Assembly (NCBI RefSeq): GCF_900105345.1
Contig: NZ_FNSN01000003.1
Location: forward strand, 2,666,001-2,730,000
Source of the DNA: Arthrobacter woluwensis
Lineage (GTDB): Bacteria > Actinomycetota > Actinomycetes > Actinomycetales > Micrococcaceae
Direction: 5' to 3'
Length of the DNA: 64,000 nt
Both the position numbers and the translations under genes were made by a program. Below the pieces are notes generated by a model, which was not told the DNA's origin, made no database searches, and saw only the letters and a list, made by a program, of their open reading frames with translations. Below are positions 35,349-45,052 of the stretch, one piece after another; position 1 is the stretch's first letter, and each line of letters begins with the position of its first letter.

Positions 35349-37040
35349 TCAGGCCTCCAGGACCACCGGGATGATCATCGGCTTGCGACGGAGACGTCGG
35401 TTCACCCAGGTGCCGATGACGCGGCGCACCACCTGCTGGAGCTGGTGGGTGGTGTGATCCTTGCGCTCCGCCACGGCCTCTTCGAGGGCGGCATTGATCT
35501 TGGGGATGATCTCGTCGAAGACCGCGTCCTCCTCGGCGACGCCGCGGGCGTGGATCTCCGGCCCAGAGACCACCTTGCCGGTGCTGCGGTTGATGACGGT
35601 GACGATCGAGATGAAGCCCTCATCACCCAGGATGCGGCGGTCCTTGAGGTCGGCGTCCGTGATCTCGCCGACGCTGGAGCCGTCCACGTAGACGAAGCCC
35701 ACTTCGACCTGGCCGACGATGTTCGCCAGACCGTCGTGCAGATCCACCACGGTGCCGTTGTCCGCCAGGATGATGTTCTCGCCCGGCACACCGGACTCCT
35801 CGGCGATCTTGCCGTTGGCGATCAGGTGCCGCGTCTCGCCGTGCACGGGCATGGCGTTGAGCGGCTCCAGGATGTTGTAGCAGTACAGGAGCTCACCGGC
35901 CGCGGCGTGGCCGGAGACGTGGACCTTGGCGTTGCCCTTGTGGATCACATCGGCGCCCAGCTTGAGCAGACCGTTGATGATGCGGAACACGGCGTTCTCG
36001 TTGCCCGGGATCAGGCTGGACGCGAGGATCACGGTGTCGCCCGTGCCCACCTGGACGCGGTGGTCGCCATTGGCCATACGGGAGAGGGCGGCCATCGGCT
36101 CACCCTGCGAGCCGGTCGACATGAGGACGACCTTCTCATCGGGCAGCTTGTCCACGTTCTTCAGGTCCACCAGGATGCCGTCCGGCACCTCGAGGTAGCC
36201 GAGCTTCGCGGCGATCTGCATGTTGCGCACCATGGAGCGGCCCACGAAGGCCACCTTGCGGCCGTGCTTCGCAGCGGCGTCCAGCACCTGCTGCACGCGG
36301 TGCACGTGGGACGAGAAGGACGCGACGATGATGCGCTTCTTGGCCTGGCCGAAGAGGCGGTCCAGCGTCGGGCCGATCTCCTTCTCCGCGGTGGTGAAGC
36401 CGGGGACGTCGGCGTTGGTCGAGTCGGACATGAAGAGATCCACGCCCTCCTCGCCCAGACGGGCGAAGTGACGGAGGTCGGTGATGCGGCCGTCCAGCGG
36501 AAGCTGGTCCATCTTGAAGTCACCGGTGTGCAGCACGGTGCCGCCTGCGGTGCGGATGAACACGGCCAGGGCGTCCGGGATCGAGTGGTTCACGGCGACG
36601 AATTCGCAGTTGAACGGACCGAACTGCTCGACCTGGCCTTCCTCCACCACCATCGTCTTCGGGCGGATGCGGTGCTCCACGAGCTTCGCCTCGACGAGGG
36701 CCAGCGTCAGCTGGGAGCCCACCAGGGGGATGTCGCGGCGCAGGCGCAGCAGGTACGGCACGGCGCCGATGTGGTCCTCGTGGCCGTGCGTCAGGATGAC
36801 GGCGAGGATGTCATCGACACGGTCCTCGATGTAGGAGAAGTCCGGGAGGATGAGATCCACGCCGGGCTGGGTCTCCTCAGGGAAGAGCACGCCGCAGTCC
36901 ACGATGAGGAGCTTGCCGGCGATCTCGAAGACCGCCATGTTGCGCCCCACCTCCCCGAGGCCACCCAGGGGAACGATGCGGAGCGTGTCCTTCGCCAGCT
37001 TGGGAGGCGTGGTGAGGTGGGAAAACGCGAGTTGGGTCAT
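35349..37040 (-). CDS. rnj: Ribonuclease J
   Basis: 563-residue metallo-beta-lactamase/beta-CASP nuclease with endo- and 5'-3' exonuclease activity on RNA. The zinc motif THGHEDHIG is at about 84-92; further metal ligands are in LHTGDFK and MPVHGETRHL; the beta-CASP region has MSTGSQGEP. A C-terminal domain (about 460-563) follows. In actinobacteria RNase J processes rRNA and degrades mRNA. It lies 44 bases after dapA on the same strand, the conserved dapA-rnj pair. Confidence 0.96.
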   Translation of the reverse strand: MTQLAFSHLTTPPKLAKDTLRIVPLGGLGEVGRNMAVFEIAGKLLIVDCGVLFPEETQPGVDLILPDFSYIEDRVDDILAVILTHGHEDHIGAVPYLLRLRRDIPLVGSQLTLALVEAKLVEHRIRPKTMVVEEGQVEQFGPFNCEFVAVNHSIPDALAVFIRTAGGTVLHTGDFKMDQLPLDGRITDLRHFARLGEEGVDLFMSDSTNADVPGFTTAEKEIGPTLDRLFGQAKKRIIVASFSSHVHRVQQVLDAAAKHGRKVAFVGRSMVRNMQIAAKLGYLEVPDGILVDLKNVDKLPDEKVVLMSTGSQGEPMAALSRMANGDHRVQVGTGDTVILASSLIPGNENAVFRIINGLLKLGADVIHKGNAKVHVSGHAAAGELLYCYNILEPLNAMPVHGETRHLIANGKIAEESGVPGENIILADNGTVVDLHDGLANIVGQVEVGFVYVDGSSVGEITDADLKDRRILGDEGFISIVTVINRSTGKVVSGPEIHARGVAEEDAVFDEIIPKINAALEEAVAERKDHTTHQLQQVVRRVIGTWVNRRLRRKPMIIPVVLEA

Positions 37041-37084
37041 ATCTGGCTACTTTCCGGCGGCAGCCGCAGGGGATTCTGGATGTT

Positions 37085-37993
37085 CTAACCCAGGACCCAT
37101 GCGGCCTCCGCCAAGTCTTCACGGATGATGGCTTGCTCGGCGTCGCTCAGCTCCACGAGGGGCAGGCGGACACGCGAGTTGGGCAGGACGTTCTGCCACT
37201 GAAGAATCTGCTTGGCCGCCACGGCGCCCTGGGCGCGGGTCATGGTGGCACGGACCACGGGTTCGAGGTCGAAGTTGAGGGTGCGGGCGGTCGCCAGGTC
37301 TCCGGCGTTCACGGCGTCCACGAGGGCGCGGAACTTCGCCGTGGCCACGTGGGTGGTCACGCCCACCAGGCCGACGGCCCCGAGGGCCATCCATTCCAAG
37401 GTGAGGCCGTCATCGCCCGAGTAGAACACCAGGTCCGTCTCCCGCAGGACGCGGGTGGCCTTGGCGAAGTCCGCCTTGGCGTCCTTGACCGCGACGATGT
37501 TGGGGTGCTCCGCCAGGCGGATCATGGTCTCCGGCGCGATCTCGATCGAGGAGCGGCCGGGAATGTCGTACAGCATGACGGGCAGGCCCGTGGAGTCCGC
37601 GACGGCTTCGAAGTGCGCCTGCACCCCGGCCTGGCTCGGCTTGTTGTAGTACGGCGTCACGATCAGCAGACCGTCGACGCCCACTTCCTCGGCACGACGG
37701 GAGAGCTGGATCGAGTGAGCGGTGTCATTGGTGCCCGTGCCCGCGATGATCACGGCACGGTCCCCGACGGCTTCCTTGACGGCGCGGAACATGCCCACGT
37801 TCTCGTCATCGGTCAGCGTGGAGGTCTCCCCCGTGGTGCCGGTGACGACGAGACCGTCGCAGCCGTTGTCCACGAGGTGCTCGGCGAGCTCCGCCGCTTT
37901 CCGGTAATCGACCACTCCATCATCGGTGAACGGCGTGACCATCGCGGTCAGAAGAGTTCCGAGGTTGGGGGTGCGTGTACCAGAAACAGCCAT
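37085..37993 (-). CDS. dapA: 4-hydroxy-tetrahydrodipicolinate synthase
   Basis: 302-residue TIM-barrel aldolase joining pyruvate and aspartate semialdehyde, the committed step to DAP and lysine. GLVVTGTTGETSTL contains the Thr-Thr of the proton relay, MLYDIPGRS the catalytic Tyr and IVAVKDAKADF the Schiff-base Lys. Leaderless ATG with TAACCT six bases before. Cotranscribed with rnj. Confidence 0.97.
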   Translation of the reverse strand: MAVSGTRTPNLGTLLTAMVTPFTDDGVVDYRKAAELAEHLVDNGCDGLVVTGTTGETSTLTDDENVGMFRAVKEAVGDRAVIIAGTGTNDTAHSIQLSRRAEEVGVDGLLIVTPYYNKPSQAGVQAHFEAVADSTGLPVMLYDIPGRSSIEIAPETMIRLAEHPNIVAVKDAKADFAKATRVLRETDLVFYSGDDGLTLEWMALGAVGLVGVTTHVATAKFRALVDAVNAGDLATARTLNFDLEPVVRATMTRAQGAVAAKQILQWQNVLPNSRVRLPLVELSDAEQAIIREDLAEAAWVLG

Positions 37994-37999
37994 GCATGA

Positions 38000-38005
38000 A
38001 GGTTA
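38000..38005 (-). promoter_or_regulatory. Leaderless -10 (TAACCT) of dapA
   Basis: The minus-strand hexamer ends 6 bases before the dapA ATG. Confidence 0.6.
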
Positions 38006-38094
38006 TCGTGAATCCGTCCAACCTCTGCAACGCGGTCCCGTATGGCGGGAATGCGGCGATGTCCGGAGCGGCGCCGACCGCCCTCGCGGCGCTG

Positions 38095-38556
38095 CTAACC
38101 GCGGCGGAAGAGGCCCACCGCGTCACGCATGGCGGCGCGGGCACGACGGCGGTCCCCCGCGGCGTCGTACGCGCAGCTGAGCCGGAACCACACGCGCCAG
38201 TCCTCCGGCGCCGCCTCGGCCTCCCGCTGGTACTTCACGAACTCCGCGTCGGCCGCCTCACGGACGATCCGGCCGGCGGGCGTGCGCGGCAGGTTGTCCG
38301 GCGGCAGGCCGCCCTCCTCCTCCAGGATGCGCGCCATGCGCTCGGTGCGTGCCCCGAACATCAGCTCCCGGATGAGGGCCCACGCGCCCACCACCGGCAG
38401 CACGAGGTACGCCAGGCCCATCGCCTTCGCCACCGGCTGCGGATCCATCAGCAGCAGCACGGCCCGGTTGAACGTCACCACCAGGTAGAAGACCAGCAGG
38501 AGGGTGATGGCGCCCACCCAGATCTTGGTCTTGTAGGCGGCCCAGAACTCCTTCAT
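38095..38556 (-). CDS. Small membrane protein with TPR-like C terminus
   Basis: 153 residues. Two hydrophobic helices (about 12-32 IWVGAITLLLVFYLVVTF and 44-64 GLAYLVLPVVGAWALI), then a soluble helical part with a single tetratricopeptide-like repeat (PEDWRVWFRLSCAYDAAGDR, about 119-150). Function unknown; conserved next to dapB in related genomes by recollection only. Its ATG directly follows the dapB stop (TAGATG), so it is the second gene of a dapB operon. Confidence 0.82.
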   Translation of the reverse strand: MKEFWAAYKTKIWVGAITLLLVFYLVVTFNRAVLLLMDPQPVAKAMGLAYLVLPVVGAWALIRELMFGARTERMARILEEEGGLPPDNLPRTPAGRIVREAADAEFVKYQREAEAAPEDWRVWFRLSCAYDAAGDRRRARAAMRDAVGLFRRG

Positions 38557-39309
38557 CTACAGCCCCAGATCCAGGTAGCCGTCGAGCCCGTGGGTCAGCC
38601 CCGGGTGTCCCGCCACCTCGCGCAGCCCCAGCAGGACGCCGGGCATGAACGACGCGCGGTCGTACGAATCGTGCCGGATGGTCAGCTGCTCGCCCGGACC
38701 GCCCAGCAGGACCTCCTGGTGCGCCACCAGGCCACGGAGCCGGACGCTGTGGACGTGAACACCGTCGACGACGGCGCCCCGGGCCCCGAGCGGGTCGCTC
38801 TGCGTCGCGTCGGGGCTCGCCGGGACACCTGCCGCCTCCCGCGCGGCGCCGATCAGTTCCGCGGTGCGCGCCGCGGTGCCGGACGGGGCATCCACCTTGT
38901 CCGGGTGGTGCAGTTCGACGATCTCCACGGATTCGAAGTAACGGGAGGCCTTGGCCGCGAAGGCACTGGCCAGCACGGACCCCAGGGCAAAGTTCGGCGC
39001 GATCAGGACACCCACGCCGGGCTGCGTCGCGAGCAGTCCGCGGAGCGCATCGAGACGCTCGGGCGTCCAGCCCGTGGTCCCGACCACGGCATGCAGGCCG
39101 TGCTCGACGGCGAAGCGGACATTGCGCTCCGTGGAGTCGGGCACGCTCAGGTCCACCACGTGGGTGGCGCCGGCGTCGAGGATGCCCTCCAGCGCGTCCT
39201 GACGGCCCAGTGCGGCGACCAGCTCCAGGTCGGGAGCCGCCTCCACGGCCTTCACGGCCTCGCTGCCCATGCGCCCGCCCGCGCCGATCACTGCCACTCT
39301 GATGCTCAT
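38557..39309 (-). CDS. dapB: 4-hydroxy-tetrahydrodipicolinate reductase
   Basis: 250-residue NAD(P)H-dependent reductase following DapA. Rossmann loop AVIGAGGRMGSEAVKAV (about 5-21), the catalytic segment VEIVELHHPDKVDAPSGTA with His-His and Lys, and C-terminal PGVLLGLREV. Leaderless ATG with TACGCT six bases upstream. Confidence 0.97.
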   Translation of the reverse strand: MSIRVAVIGAGGRMGSEAVKAVEAAPDLELVAALGRQDALEGILDAGATHVVDLSVPDSTERNVRFAVEHGLHAVVGTTGWTPERLDALRGLLATQPGVGVLIAPNFALGSVLASAFAAKASRYFESVEIVELHHPDKVDAPSGTAARTAELIGAAREAAGVPASPDATQSDPLGARGAVVDGVHVHSVRLRGLVAHQEVLLGGPGEQLTIRHDSYDRASFMPGVLLGLREVAGHPGLTHGLDGYLDLGL

Positions 39310-39315
39310 GGATCA

Positions 39316-39321
39316 AGCGTA
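39316..39321 (-). promoter_or_regulatory. Leaderless -10 (TACGCT) of dapB
   Basis: The minus-strand hexamer ends 6 bases before the dapB ATG, separating dapB from the moa operon just upstream. Confidence 0.55.
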
Positions 39322-39375
39322 TCCGTGCGCCGGGCGGGCACGGAAAACGGGGACGGCCCCCTCAGACGCGGAGCC

Positions 39376-39843
39376 TCAGACGCCCACCCATTCGACGGTC
39401 CCGTCCGAGAAGAACTGTTCCTTCCAGATCGGCACCTCCGCCTTGACGCGCTCCACGATGTCCGAGCACAGGGCGAACGCCTCGCGACGGTGCGGCGTGG
39501 CGACGGCGCACACCAGCGCCGCATCGCCGATCGAAAGGGCCCCCACGCGGTGCGACACCCAGAGCGTCGCCTCGCCGTGGGTGTCCCCGAGCTCGGCGAC
39601 GATCCGGTCGAGGGCCTCCTGCGCGCTGGGATGCGCCGAGTAGTTGAGACGGTCCACGGAACGGCCGCCGTCATGGTCCCGGACCACGCCGCAGAAGGTC
39701 ACGACGGCGCCGGCCCGGTCGTGCGACACGGCGTCCAGGGCCATGTCGGCGGAGATCGGCGCGGAGCTCAGTTCCGCGAACAGGACGCGGGCGTGCTGGG
39801 CCGGCCGTGCGTTCTCAGTGGGCTGTGCATTTTCAGTGGTCAT
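39376..39843 (-). CDS. moaE: Molybdopterin synthase catalytic subunit
   Basis: 155-residue large subunit that, with thiocarboxylated MoaD, adds the dithiolene sulfurs to cyclic pyranopterin. Diagnostic strings: AGAVVTFCGVVRDHDGGRSV, LNYSAHPSAQEALDRI, VSHRVGALSIGDAALV, RREAFALCSDIVERVKAEVP and IWKEQ with the active Lys. A ~20-residue hydrophilic N-terminal extension is present. It overlaps mogA by 11 bases and is the last gene of moeA-moaC-mogA-moaE. Confidence 0.95.
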   Translation of the reverse strand: MTTENAQPTENARPAQHARVLFAELSSAPISADMALDAVSHDRAGAVVTFCGVVRDHDGGRSVDRLNYSAHPSAQEALDRIVAELGDTHGEATLWVSHRVGALSIGDAALVCAVATPHRREAFALCSDIVERVKAEVPIWKEQFFSDGTVEWVGV

Positions 39844-40327
39844 GGTGTTCTCCCTGGGCCTGGGCGCAGATGTGGCTGATGAGGGGGTCGAGGACGCCGA
39901 GGCCGTCCATGACGCCCTTCGGGGAGCCCGGCAGGTTGACCACCAGGCAGTCGCCGGCCAGGCCGGCGTACCCCCGGCTCAGGGCGGCGAACGGGGTCTT
40001 GGCGAGCCCGACCGCACGGATCGCCTCCATGAGACCGGGCACCTGCCGGTCCAGGAGGGGGAGGGTCTCCTCCGGGGTGAGGTCATCCGGGGTCAGGCCG
40101 GTGCCCCCGGTGGTGATCACGACGGCGGATCCCACCTGCACGAGCGCGCGGAGAGCGGCGCCCACGGCGGCGCCGTCGGGCACCACGAGCGGTTCGCCCA
40201 CCTCGAAGCCGTGCTCCCGCAGCCAGTCCACCAGCACCGGACCGGTCAGGTCTTCGGCGAGTCCCGCCGCGGCGCTCGTGGACGCCACCACCACTCCTGC
40301 GCGATTCTTCCTCAGTCCGTGGCTCAT
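39833..40327 (-). CDS. mogA: Molybdopterin adenylyltransferase (MogA/MoaB type)
   Basis: 164 residues. Activates molybdopterin by adenylylation before metal insertion by Moe[21 protein letters not shown] is the hallmark MoCF motif and [10 protein letters not shown] the second. The ATG at 40327 ([11 protein letters not shown]) overlaps the moaC stop by 4 bases; the longer in-frame ORF runs through moaC and is rejected. Confidence 0.93.
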   Translation of the reverse strand: MSHGLRKNRAGVVVASTSAAAGLAEDLTGPVLVDWLREHGFEVGEPLVVPDGAAVGAALRALVQVGSAVVITTGGTGLTPDDLTPEETLPLLDRQVPGLMEAIRAVGLAKTPFAALSRGYAGLAGDCLVVNLPGSPKGVMDGLGVLDPLISHICAQAQGEHHDH

Positions 40328-40815
40328 CGCGTCCAGTCCCCGCTCTTGCCGCCGCTCTTCGCGAGCACCTGGATGTCCGTGATGACCGCGTGCTTGTCCA
40401 CGGCCTTGATCATGTCGTAGACGCCGAGTGCCGCGACGCTCGCCGCCGTGAGGGCCTCCATCTCCACCCCGGTCACGCCGCGCGTCTTGACCAGCGCTTC
40501 GATGCGGACGGCATCCTCCAGGAGCTCGAAGTCCACCGTGACCTTGGAGATCGGCAGCGGATGACACAACGGCACGAGTTCCGGCGTCTTCTTCGCGGCC
40601 ATGATGCCGGCGACGCGGGCCACGGCGAGCGCGTCGCCCTTGGGCAGACCGCCCTCCCCGAGCAGCCGCAGGACCTCGGGCGTGGTCCGGAGCACTGCCT
40701 GGGCCGTGGCCACGCGCGTGGTCTCCTCCTTGGCTGAGACATCGACCATGTGGGCGCTGCCGTCGGCCCGGACATGGGTCAGCTGAGGGCCGTCTCCGGC
40801 CTGGGGTTGCGTCAT
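40324..40815 (-). CDS. moaC: Cyclic pyranopterin monophosphate synthase
   Basis: 163 residues. Converts the MoaA product (3',8-cH2GTP) into cyclic pyranopterin monophosphate. Signatures: [27 protein letters not shown] with the active-site histidine, [20 protein letters not shown] and the catalytic MIKAVDK lysine. The ATG at 40815 overlaps the moeA stop (ATGA), and further in-frame codons upstream lie inside moeA. Confidence 0.95.
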   Translation of the reverse strand: MTQPQAGDGPQLTHVRADGSAHMVDVSAKEETTRVATAQAVLRTTPEVLRLLGEGGLPKGDALAVARVAGIMAAKKTPELVPLCHPLPISKVTVDFELLEDAVRIEALVKTRGVTGVEMEALTAASVAALGVYDMIKAVDKHAVITDIQVLAKSGGKSGDWTR

Positions 40816-42047
40816 ACGATCCATACTTCCACTTCGGCGCCGTCGTCGGCGCGCTCGAGGCCCACCGGGAGGTGGACCAGACAATCGGCCTGTGCCAGGG
40901 CGTGCAGGAGGTGCGATCCGGCGCCGCCTTCGAGCCGGACCCGTCCGTCCCGCAGGGCGCCTCGCCGGACCTGGTGCTTGCCCGCCGGGCTGTCCGCGGC
41001 GCCCTCGAGCACGGCCCGGACGCTCGGACGCGGGCCGGCCAGGAGGGGGCGGAGGAACATCTCGAAGGAAACGAGGGAACTCACGGGGTTGCCCGGGAAT
41101 CCGAGGAACGGCACGGTGCCGCTGGCAATGGTCACGGCGCCCAGGGCCTGGGGCCCGCCCGGCTGCAGCGCGACCGAGACGAACTCCACTCCGCCCTCGA
41201 GGCCCTGTTTGACCACTTCGAAGGCCCCCTGGCTGATACCGCCCGTGCTCACGACCAGGTCGACCCCGTCGAGCCGGGCGAGCGCGGCCCGAAGCCCTTC
41301 CGGGCTGTCCTCCTGCGCCTGAACGGTCAGGACCGCTGCGCCGGCGTCCTCGAGCGCGGCCGCGAGCATGGGACCGTTCGAATCGTAGATCCGCCCGGGA
41401 GGCAGGGTCTCCCCCGGCTGCACCAGCTCATCGCCGGTGCTGAGCACCGCGACGCGCAGTGCGTCACGCACTGGAACGTCCACCAGGCCGAGGGCGGCGA
41501 GCAGCGCGATCTGAGCCGCTCCCAGGCGCACCCCCGGCTCCAGCACGGTGGTCCCCCGCGTGACATCGCTCCCCTGGGCGCGGACGAACTGCCCTGCCGG
41601 CGCCTCCGGCAGGGTCACCTCCTCGCCGGTCGCCACGAAGCGCGGCGGATCGGCGGCTTCCACGGGCACGACGGCGTCCGCCCAGGCCGGCAGCATGGCG
41701 CCGGTCATGATCGGGGCGGCGGCGCGCGGGCCGGGTTCCGGTGCGAGCGCCGCCTCGGCGTGGCCCGCCGCGATCGTCGCCACGGCCGTCACCCGCCCCG
41801 GAAGATCGGCGGACCGGACGGCATACCCGTCCATCTGGGAGTTGTCGAAGGGCGGAAGGTCCAGGGGCGCGATCACAGGCCGGGCCAGCACCCGTCCACG
41901 GGCCTCCGGGAGCGGCACGGTGACGGCGTCCCGGCCCAGGCGTTCCAGCGCGGGATGCAGAAGGTCCCGGACGGCGGCCGCATGGTCGTCGACGCTCCGC
42001 CGGCCCCGGGAGGCGCGCGGAGCGGACGGCTCGGAATGCGAAGTCAT
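40812..42047 (-). CDS. moeA: Molybdopterin molybdotransferase MoeA
   Basis: 411 residues. Inserts molybdate into adenylylated molybdopterin. [14 protein letters not shown] (about 63-76), [18 protein letters not shown], the MoCF domain [15 protein letters not shown] and [11 protein letters not shown] are intact. First gene of the four-gene Moco operon; the -10 is weak (CACAAT six bases before the ATG). ModABC transport and MobA genes are not present in the window. Confidence 0.95.
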   Translation of the reverse strand: MTSHSEPSAPRASRGRRSVDDHAAAVRDLLHPALERLGRDAVTVPLPEARGRVLARPVIAPLDLPPFDNSQMDGYAVRSADLPGRVTAVATIAAGHAEAALAPEPGPRAAAPIMTGAMLPAWADAVVPVEAADPPRFVATGEEVTLPEAPAGQFVRAQGSDVTRGTTVLEPGVRLGAAQIALLAALGLVDVPVRDALRVAVLSTGDELVQPGETLPPGRIYDSNGPMLAAALEDAGAAVLTVQAQEDSPEGLRAALARLDGVDLVVSTGGISQGAFEVVKQGLEGGVEFVSVALQPGGPQALGAVTIASGTVPFLGFPGNPVSSLVSFEMFLRPLLAGPRPSVRAVLEGAADSPAGKHQVRRGALRDGRVRLEGGAGSHLLHALAQADCLVHLPVGLERADDGAEVEVWIV

Positions 42048-42164
42048 GGCCCCATTGTGGCAGGCCGCAGCCGGTCCCGGGCCACCGCCGAGGATCCGGC
42101 TCGGACGACACGGCGCCGGTGGTCCGGCATCACCGCACGGGCATCGCGCTCCGGACGCACGCTG

Positions 42165-43796
42165 TCATCCGACCCGGAAGGTGATCGTGTGGAGGCCGCT
42201 GGAACCGTTCGGCGCCGGGGGCGCCAGGTCCGTCGACTGGGGCCGGCCGTCCCGGCCCGTCATGCGGACCGTGAGCCGGTGCTCGCCCCCAGCGGGAGCT
42301 CCTCCGGTCAGCGCGGCGACGGGCAGTGACCACTGCCGCCAGGAGTCCGTGCCGCCGTCGCCGCCCAGGCGCGCGGGCTGCCACGCGCCGTCGTCGAGCC
42401 GCACGTCCACGGAGGCCACGCCGGTGCCCTGGGCCCAGGCCACACCCCCGATGACGCCGTCCCCTGGGACGGTCGCGCCCTGGCGAGGCGTGTCGATCCG
42501 GCTGGACCGCTTGATGGGACCGTGGTCGGACCAGCCGCGGGACGTCCAGTACGCCATGTCCTGAGCGAACGTCGTGACCTTGAGCTCGGTGACCCACTTG
42601 GTCGCGGAGACGTAGCCGTACAGGCCGGGCACCACGAGCCGGACCGGGAAGCCGTGTTCGGGAGGCAGCGGCTGGCCGTTCATGCCGATCGCCAGCAACG
42701 CGCCGCGCGCGTCGCTCAACGCCTCGAGCGGCGTGCTGGCGGTGAAGCCGTCCACACTCGTGGAGAGGACCATGTCGGCGCCCGGCCGCACCCCTGCCTG
42801 CGCGAGCAGTTCCCGCACGGGCCAGCCGAGCCAGCGGGCGTTCCCCACGAGGTCGCCACCCACCTCGTTGGACACGCAGGCGAGGGTCACGTCCAGTTCG
42901 CGCAGTGGCTTGGCGAGCAGCTCGTCGAAGCTGAGCGTGACCTCCCGCTCGACCAGCCCGGTGACTTTGAGAGTCCAGGTGGCGGGGTCCACGAAGGGCA
43001 CCACCAGTGCGGTGTCGATCCGGTAGAACTCGCCGTTCGGGGTGGACCACGGCGAGATGCCCGGCACGGGGAGATCGGCCGGAGCGGGCGGCGCGGCCTT
43101 CGCCGACGCCGGGAGTTTCAGGGCCGCTCGCGCTGTCTGGTAGCCGTTCCGGGCACCGCGCGCCACGGCCGTCCCCGCCGCGAGGACGGCGACCCCCACG
43201 GCGCTCGCACCGACCGCGCCGAGGAACCGGCGGCGGCTGCTCGCGGGATCCACCGCCTCCCCCTCGGTTCCGCGCGCCGGCTCCGTCCGGGAACCGCTCC
43301 GCGCCCAGTCGCCGAGCCGCGTGATCAGGAGGGACAGCACGACGGCGGCCACCACGCCGGACAGCAGGCCCAGCACCGCCGGTACGGCGCCGCCGTCGGG
43401 CCTCACAGCTCCTGCCCACGCCGCCACGACCCCGACCGCGGCCACCAGCAGGACGCCGACCCGGCGACGACGGAATTCCAGGATCCCGGCCAGCGCCGCC
43501 AGCAGCCCGGCGATGACGCGCATGAGGATTCCGAACACGGTCTTGTCCGAGGTGCCGAAGCTGGCGATGGCCCACTCCTTGACCGGTGCGGGAACGGCGT
43601 CGATCACCATCCCGCCCACGGCGTTCAAGGGTGTCAGCGAGGGGCTCAGCCACGTGCTGAGGAACTCCCCCACGAGCACTCCGGTCCCCACGGCGAGCAG
43701 ACCGCACACGGCGGCCGGCACCGTCACCCGCCAGCCCGGAGACCAGCCGGAGCGTGAAGCCGCCGGGGATTCCGGAGAGGGCGAGGCACCGTTCAT
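42165..43796 (-). CDS. Membrane-anchored molybdopterin oxidoreductase, sulfite-oxidase fold
   Basis: 543 residues. The N-terminal half has four membrane helices (about 20-45, 85-108, 112-132, 138-160). SSRRRFLGAVGASAVGVAVL (about 187-206) follows, a twin-arginine-like signal/anchor. Then comes the Mo-binding domain with the metal-ligand Cys in TLACVSNEVGG and VRLVVPGLYGYVSATKWV, and a C-terminal Ig-like dimerisation domain (GVAWAQGTGVASVDVRLDDG). Family: oxidoreductase molybdopterin-binding/Mo-co dimerisation, as in sulfite oxidase and YedY. It probably faces outward, using an unknown substrate. The ATG 43796 is set by TACTCT six bases upstream. It is the only Mo-enzyme in this Moco island and a plausible client. 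Confidence 0.9.
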   Translation of the reverse strand: MNGASPSPESPAASRSGWSPGWRVTVPAAVCGLLAVGTGVLVGEFLSTWLSPSLTPLNAVGGMVIDAVPAPVKEWAIASFGTSDKTVFGILMRVIAGLLAALAGILEFRRRRVGVLLVAAVGVVAAWAGAVRPDGGAVPAVLGLLSGVVAAVVLSLLITRLGDWARSGSRTEPARGTEGEAVDPASSRRRFLGAVGASAVGVAVLAAGTAVARGARNGYQTARAALKLPASAKAAPPAPADLPVPGISPWSTPNGEFYRIDTALVVPFVDPATWTLKVTGLVEREVTLSFDELLAKPLRELDVTLACVSNEVGGDLVGNARWLGWPVRELLAQAGVRPGADMVLSTSVDGFTASTPLEALSDARGALLAIGMNGQPLPPEHGFPVRLVVPGLYGYVSATKWVTELKVTTFAQDMAYWTSRGWSDHGPIKRSSRIDTPRQGATVPGDGVIGGVAWAQGTGVASVDVRLDDGAWQPARLGGDGGTDSWRQWSLPVAALTGGAPAGGEHRLTVRMTGRDGRPQSTDLAPPAPNGSSGLHTITFRVG

Positions 43797-43802
43797 TTCT
43801 CC

Positions 43803-43808
43803 AGAGTA
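43803..43808 (-). promoter_or_regulatory. Leaderless -10 (TACTCT) of the molybdo-oxidoreductase gene
   Basis: The minus-strand hexamer ends 6 bases before the ATG at 43796; it rules against the longer start at 43820. Confidence 0.55.
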
Positions 43809-43885
43809 GGCCGGTGCCACCGATCAAGAGCAGGGGATCGGCAGTTATGACAAGACTGAAACATCCTGGTGCCGTCCGGCTGGCG

Positions 43886-43891
43886 TAGGGT
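43886..43891 (+). promoter_or_regulatory. Leaderless -10 (TAGGGT) of moaA
   Basis: TAGGGT ends 7 bases before ATG 43899. There is no room for a molybdenum-cofactor riboswitch upstream of moaA if this is the start. Confidence 0.55.
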
Positions 43892-43898
43892 GAAAGAC

Positions 43899-45020
43899 AT
43901 GGAGAACACCGCACATGATGCGGGCGTGCGCGTAGCCCTCGGCATGCCCGGGCTTCCCCCTGCCGTGCGGGACGGCGGCCCGTCGCCGATGCCTGACCAC
44001 AGCGGTCTTCTGGACCGCTTCGGGCGCCTCGCGACCGACCTCCGGGTCTCGCTGATCGACAAGTGCAATCTGCGCTGCACGTACTGCATGCCCGCCAACG
44101 GACTCGACTGGATGGCGAAGGACCGCCTCATGACCCAGGACGAGATCCGCCGCCTGGTGCGGCTGGCCGTGGAACGCCTCGGCGTGCGCGAACTGCGTCT
44201 GACCGGCGGCGAGCCGCTGGTCCGGGCCGATCTGGTGGAGATCATCGCGGGACTGCGTTCCGACCATCCCGAGCTGCCGATCTCGATGACCACGAACGCC
44301 GTCGGCCTGGAATCACGGGCGCAGGCGCTCCGGGACGCCGGGCTGAGCAGGATCAACGTCTCGCTCGACTCCATCCACCCCGAAACCTTCGCCACGCTGA
44401 CCCGGCGCAACTTCCTGGACCAGGTGTTGCGCGGCGTCGAAGCCGCCGCGCAGGCCGGGCTGACCCCCCTGAAGCTCAACGCGGTCCTCATGCGCGGCCT
44501 CAATGATCACCAGGCGCCGGATCTGCTGGCCTGGGCGCTGGAACACGGCTACGAGCTGCGGTTCATCGAGCAGATGCCGCTGGACGCGGACCACATCTGG
44601 CAGCGCGAACAGCTCATCACCGCCGCCCAGACCCGGGAGATCATCGAGGAGCGGTTCGACCTCGGACCGGACCCCCGCCAGCGCGACGGCGCCCCGGCGG
44701 AACGGTTCACGGTGTTCTCCCGGGAGACCGGTGAGGCGCTCGGCACGGTGGGCATCATCGCGTCCGTGACGGAGCCGTTCTGCTCCGATTGCCGGCGCAC
44801 CCGCCTCACCGCCGAGGGCAAGGTCATGAGCTGCCTGTTCTCCCGTGAGGAGTTCGACCTCCTCGGGCCGCTCCGTTCCGGTGCGGACGACGACGAGCTG
44901 GTCCGCCGCTGGCAGGAGGCCATGTGGGTCAAGCCGAAGGCCCACGGCATGGGCCATGTGGGCCTCGACGCCCCCGATTTCGTGCAGCCGGACCGCTCCA
45001 TGAGCGCCATCGGCGGCTGA
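43899..45020 (+). CDS. moaA: GTP 3',8-cyclase MoaA
   Basis: 373-residue radical SAM enzyme for the first step of Moco synthesis. N-terminal cluster C56, C60, C63 (CNLRCTYC), GTP-binding RLTGGEPLVRADL, C-terminal cluster FCSDCRRTRLTAEGKVMSC, and the essential C-terminal Gly-Gly (SAIGG). The ~45 residues before the core are a variable extension. The start 43899 is supported by the leaderless -10; an upstream GTG/ATG would overlap it. moaD follows after 32 bases. Confidence 0.96.
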   Translation: MENTAHDAGVRVALGMPGLPPAVRDGGPSPMPDHSGLLDRFGRLATDLRVSLIDKCNLRCTYCMPANGLDWMAKDRLMTQDEIRRLVRLAVERLGVRELRLTGGEPLVRADLVEIIAGLRSDHPELPISMTTNAVGLESRAQALRDAGLSRINVSLDSIHPETFATLTRRNFLDQVLRGVEAAAQAGLTPLKLNAVLMRGLNDHQAPDLLAWALEHGYELRFIEQMPLDADHIWQREQLITAAQTREIIEERFDLGPDPRQRDGAPAERFTVFSRETGEALGTVGIIASVTEPFCSDCRRTRLTAEGKVMSCLFSREEFDLLGPLRSGADDDELVRRWQEAMWVKPKAHGMGHVGLDAPDFVQPDRSMSAIGG

Positions 45021-45052
45021 GTCACGCAGAGTCACCCAGGAGAACAGAACAG

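Noticed and set aside
43797-43898. Molybdenum-cofactor riboswitch between the Mo enzyme gene and moaA
   Set aside because: Only ~100 bases separate the divergent genes and both appear leaderless; no large fold seen.
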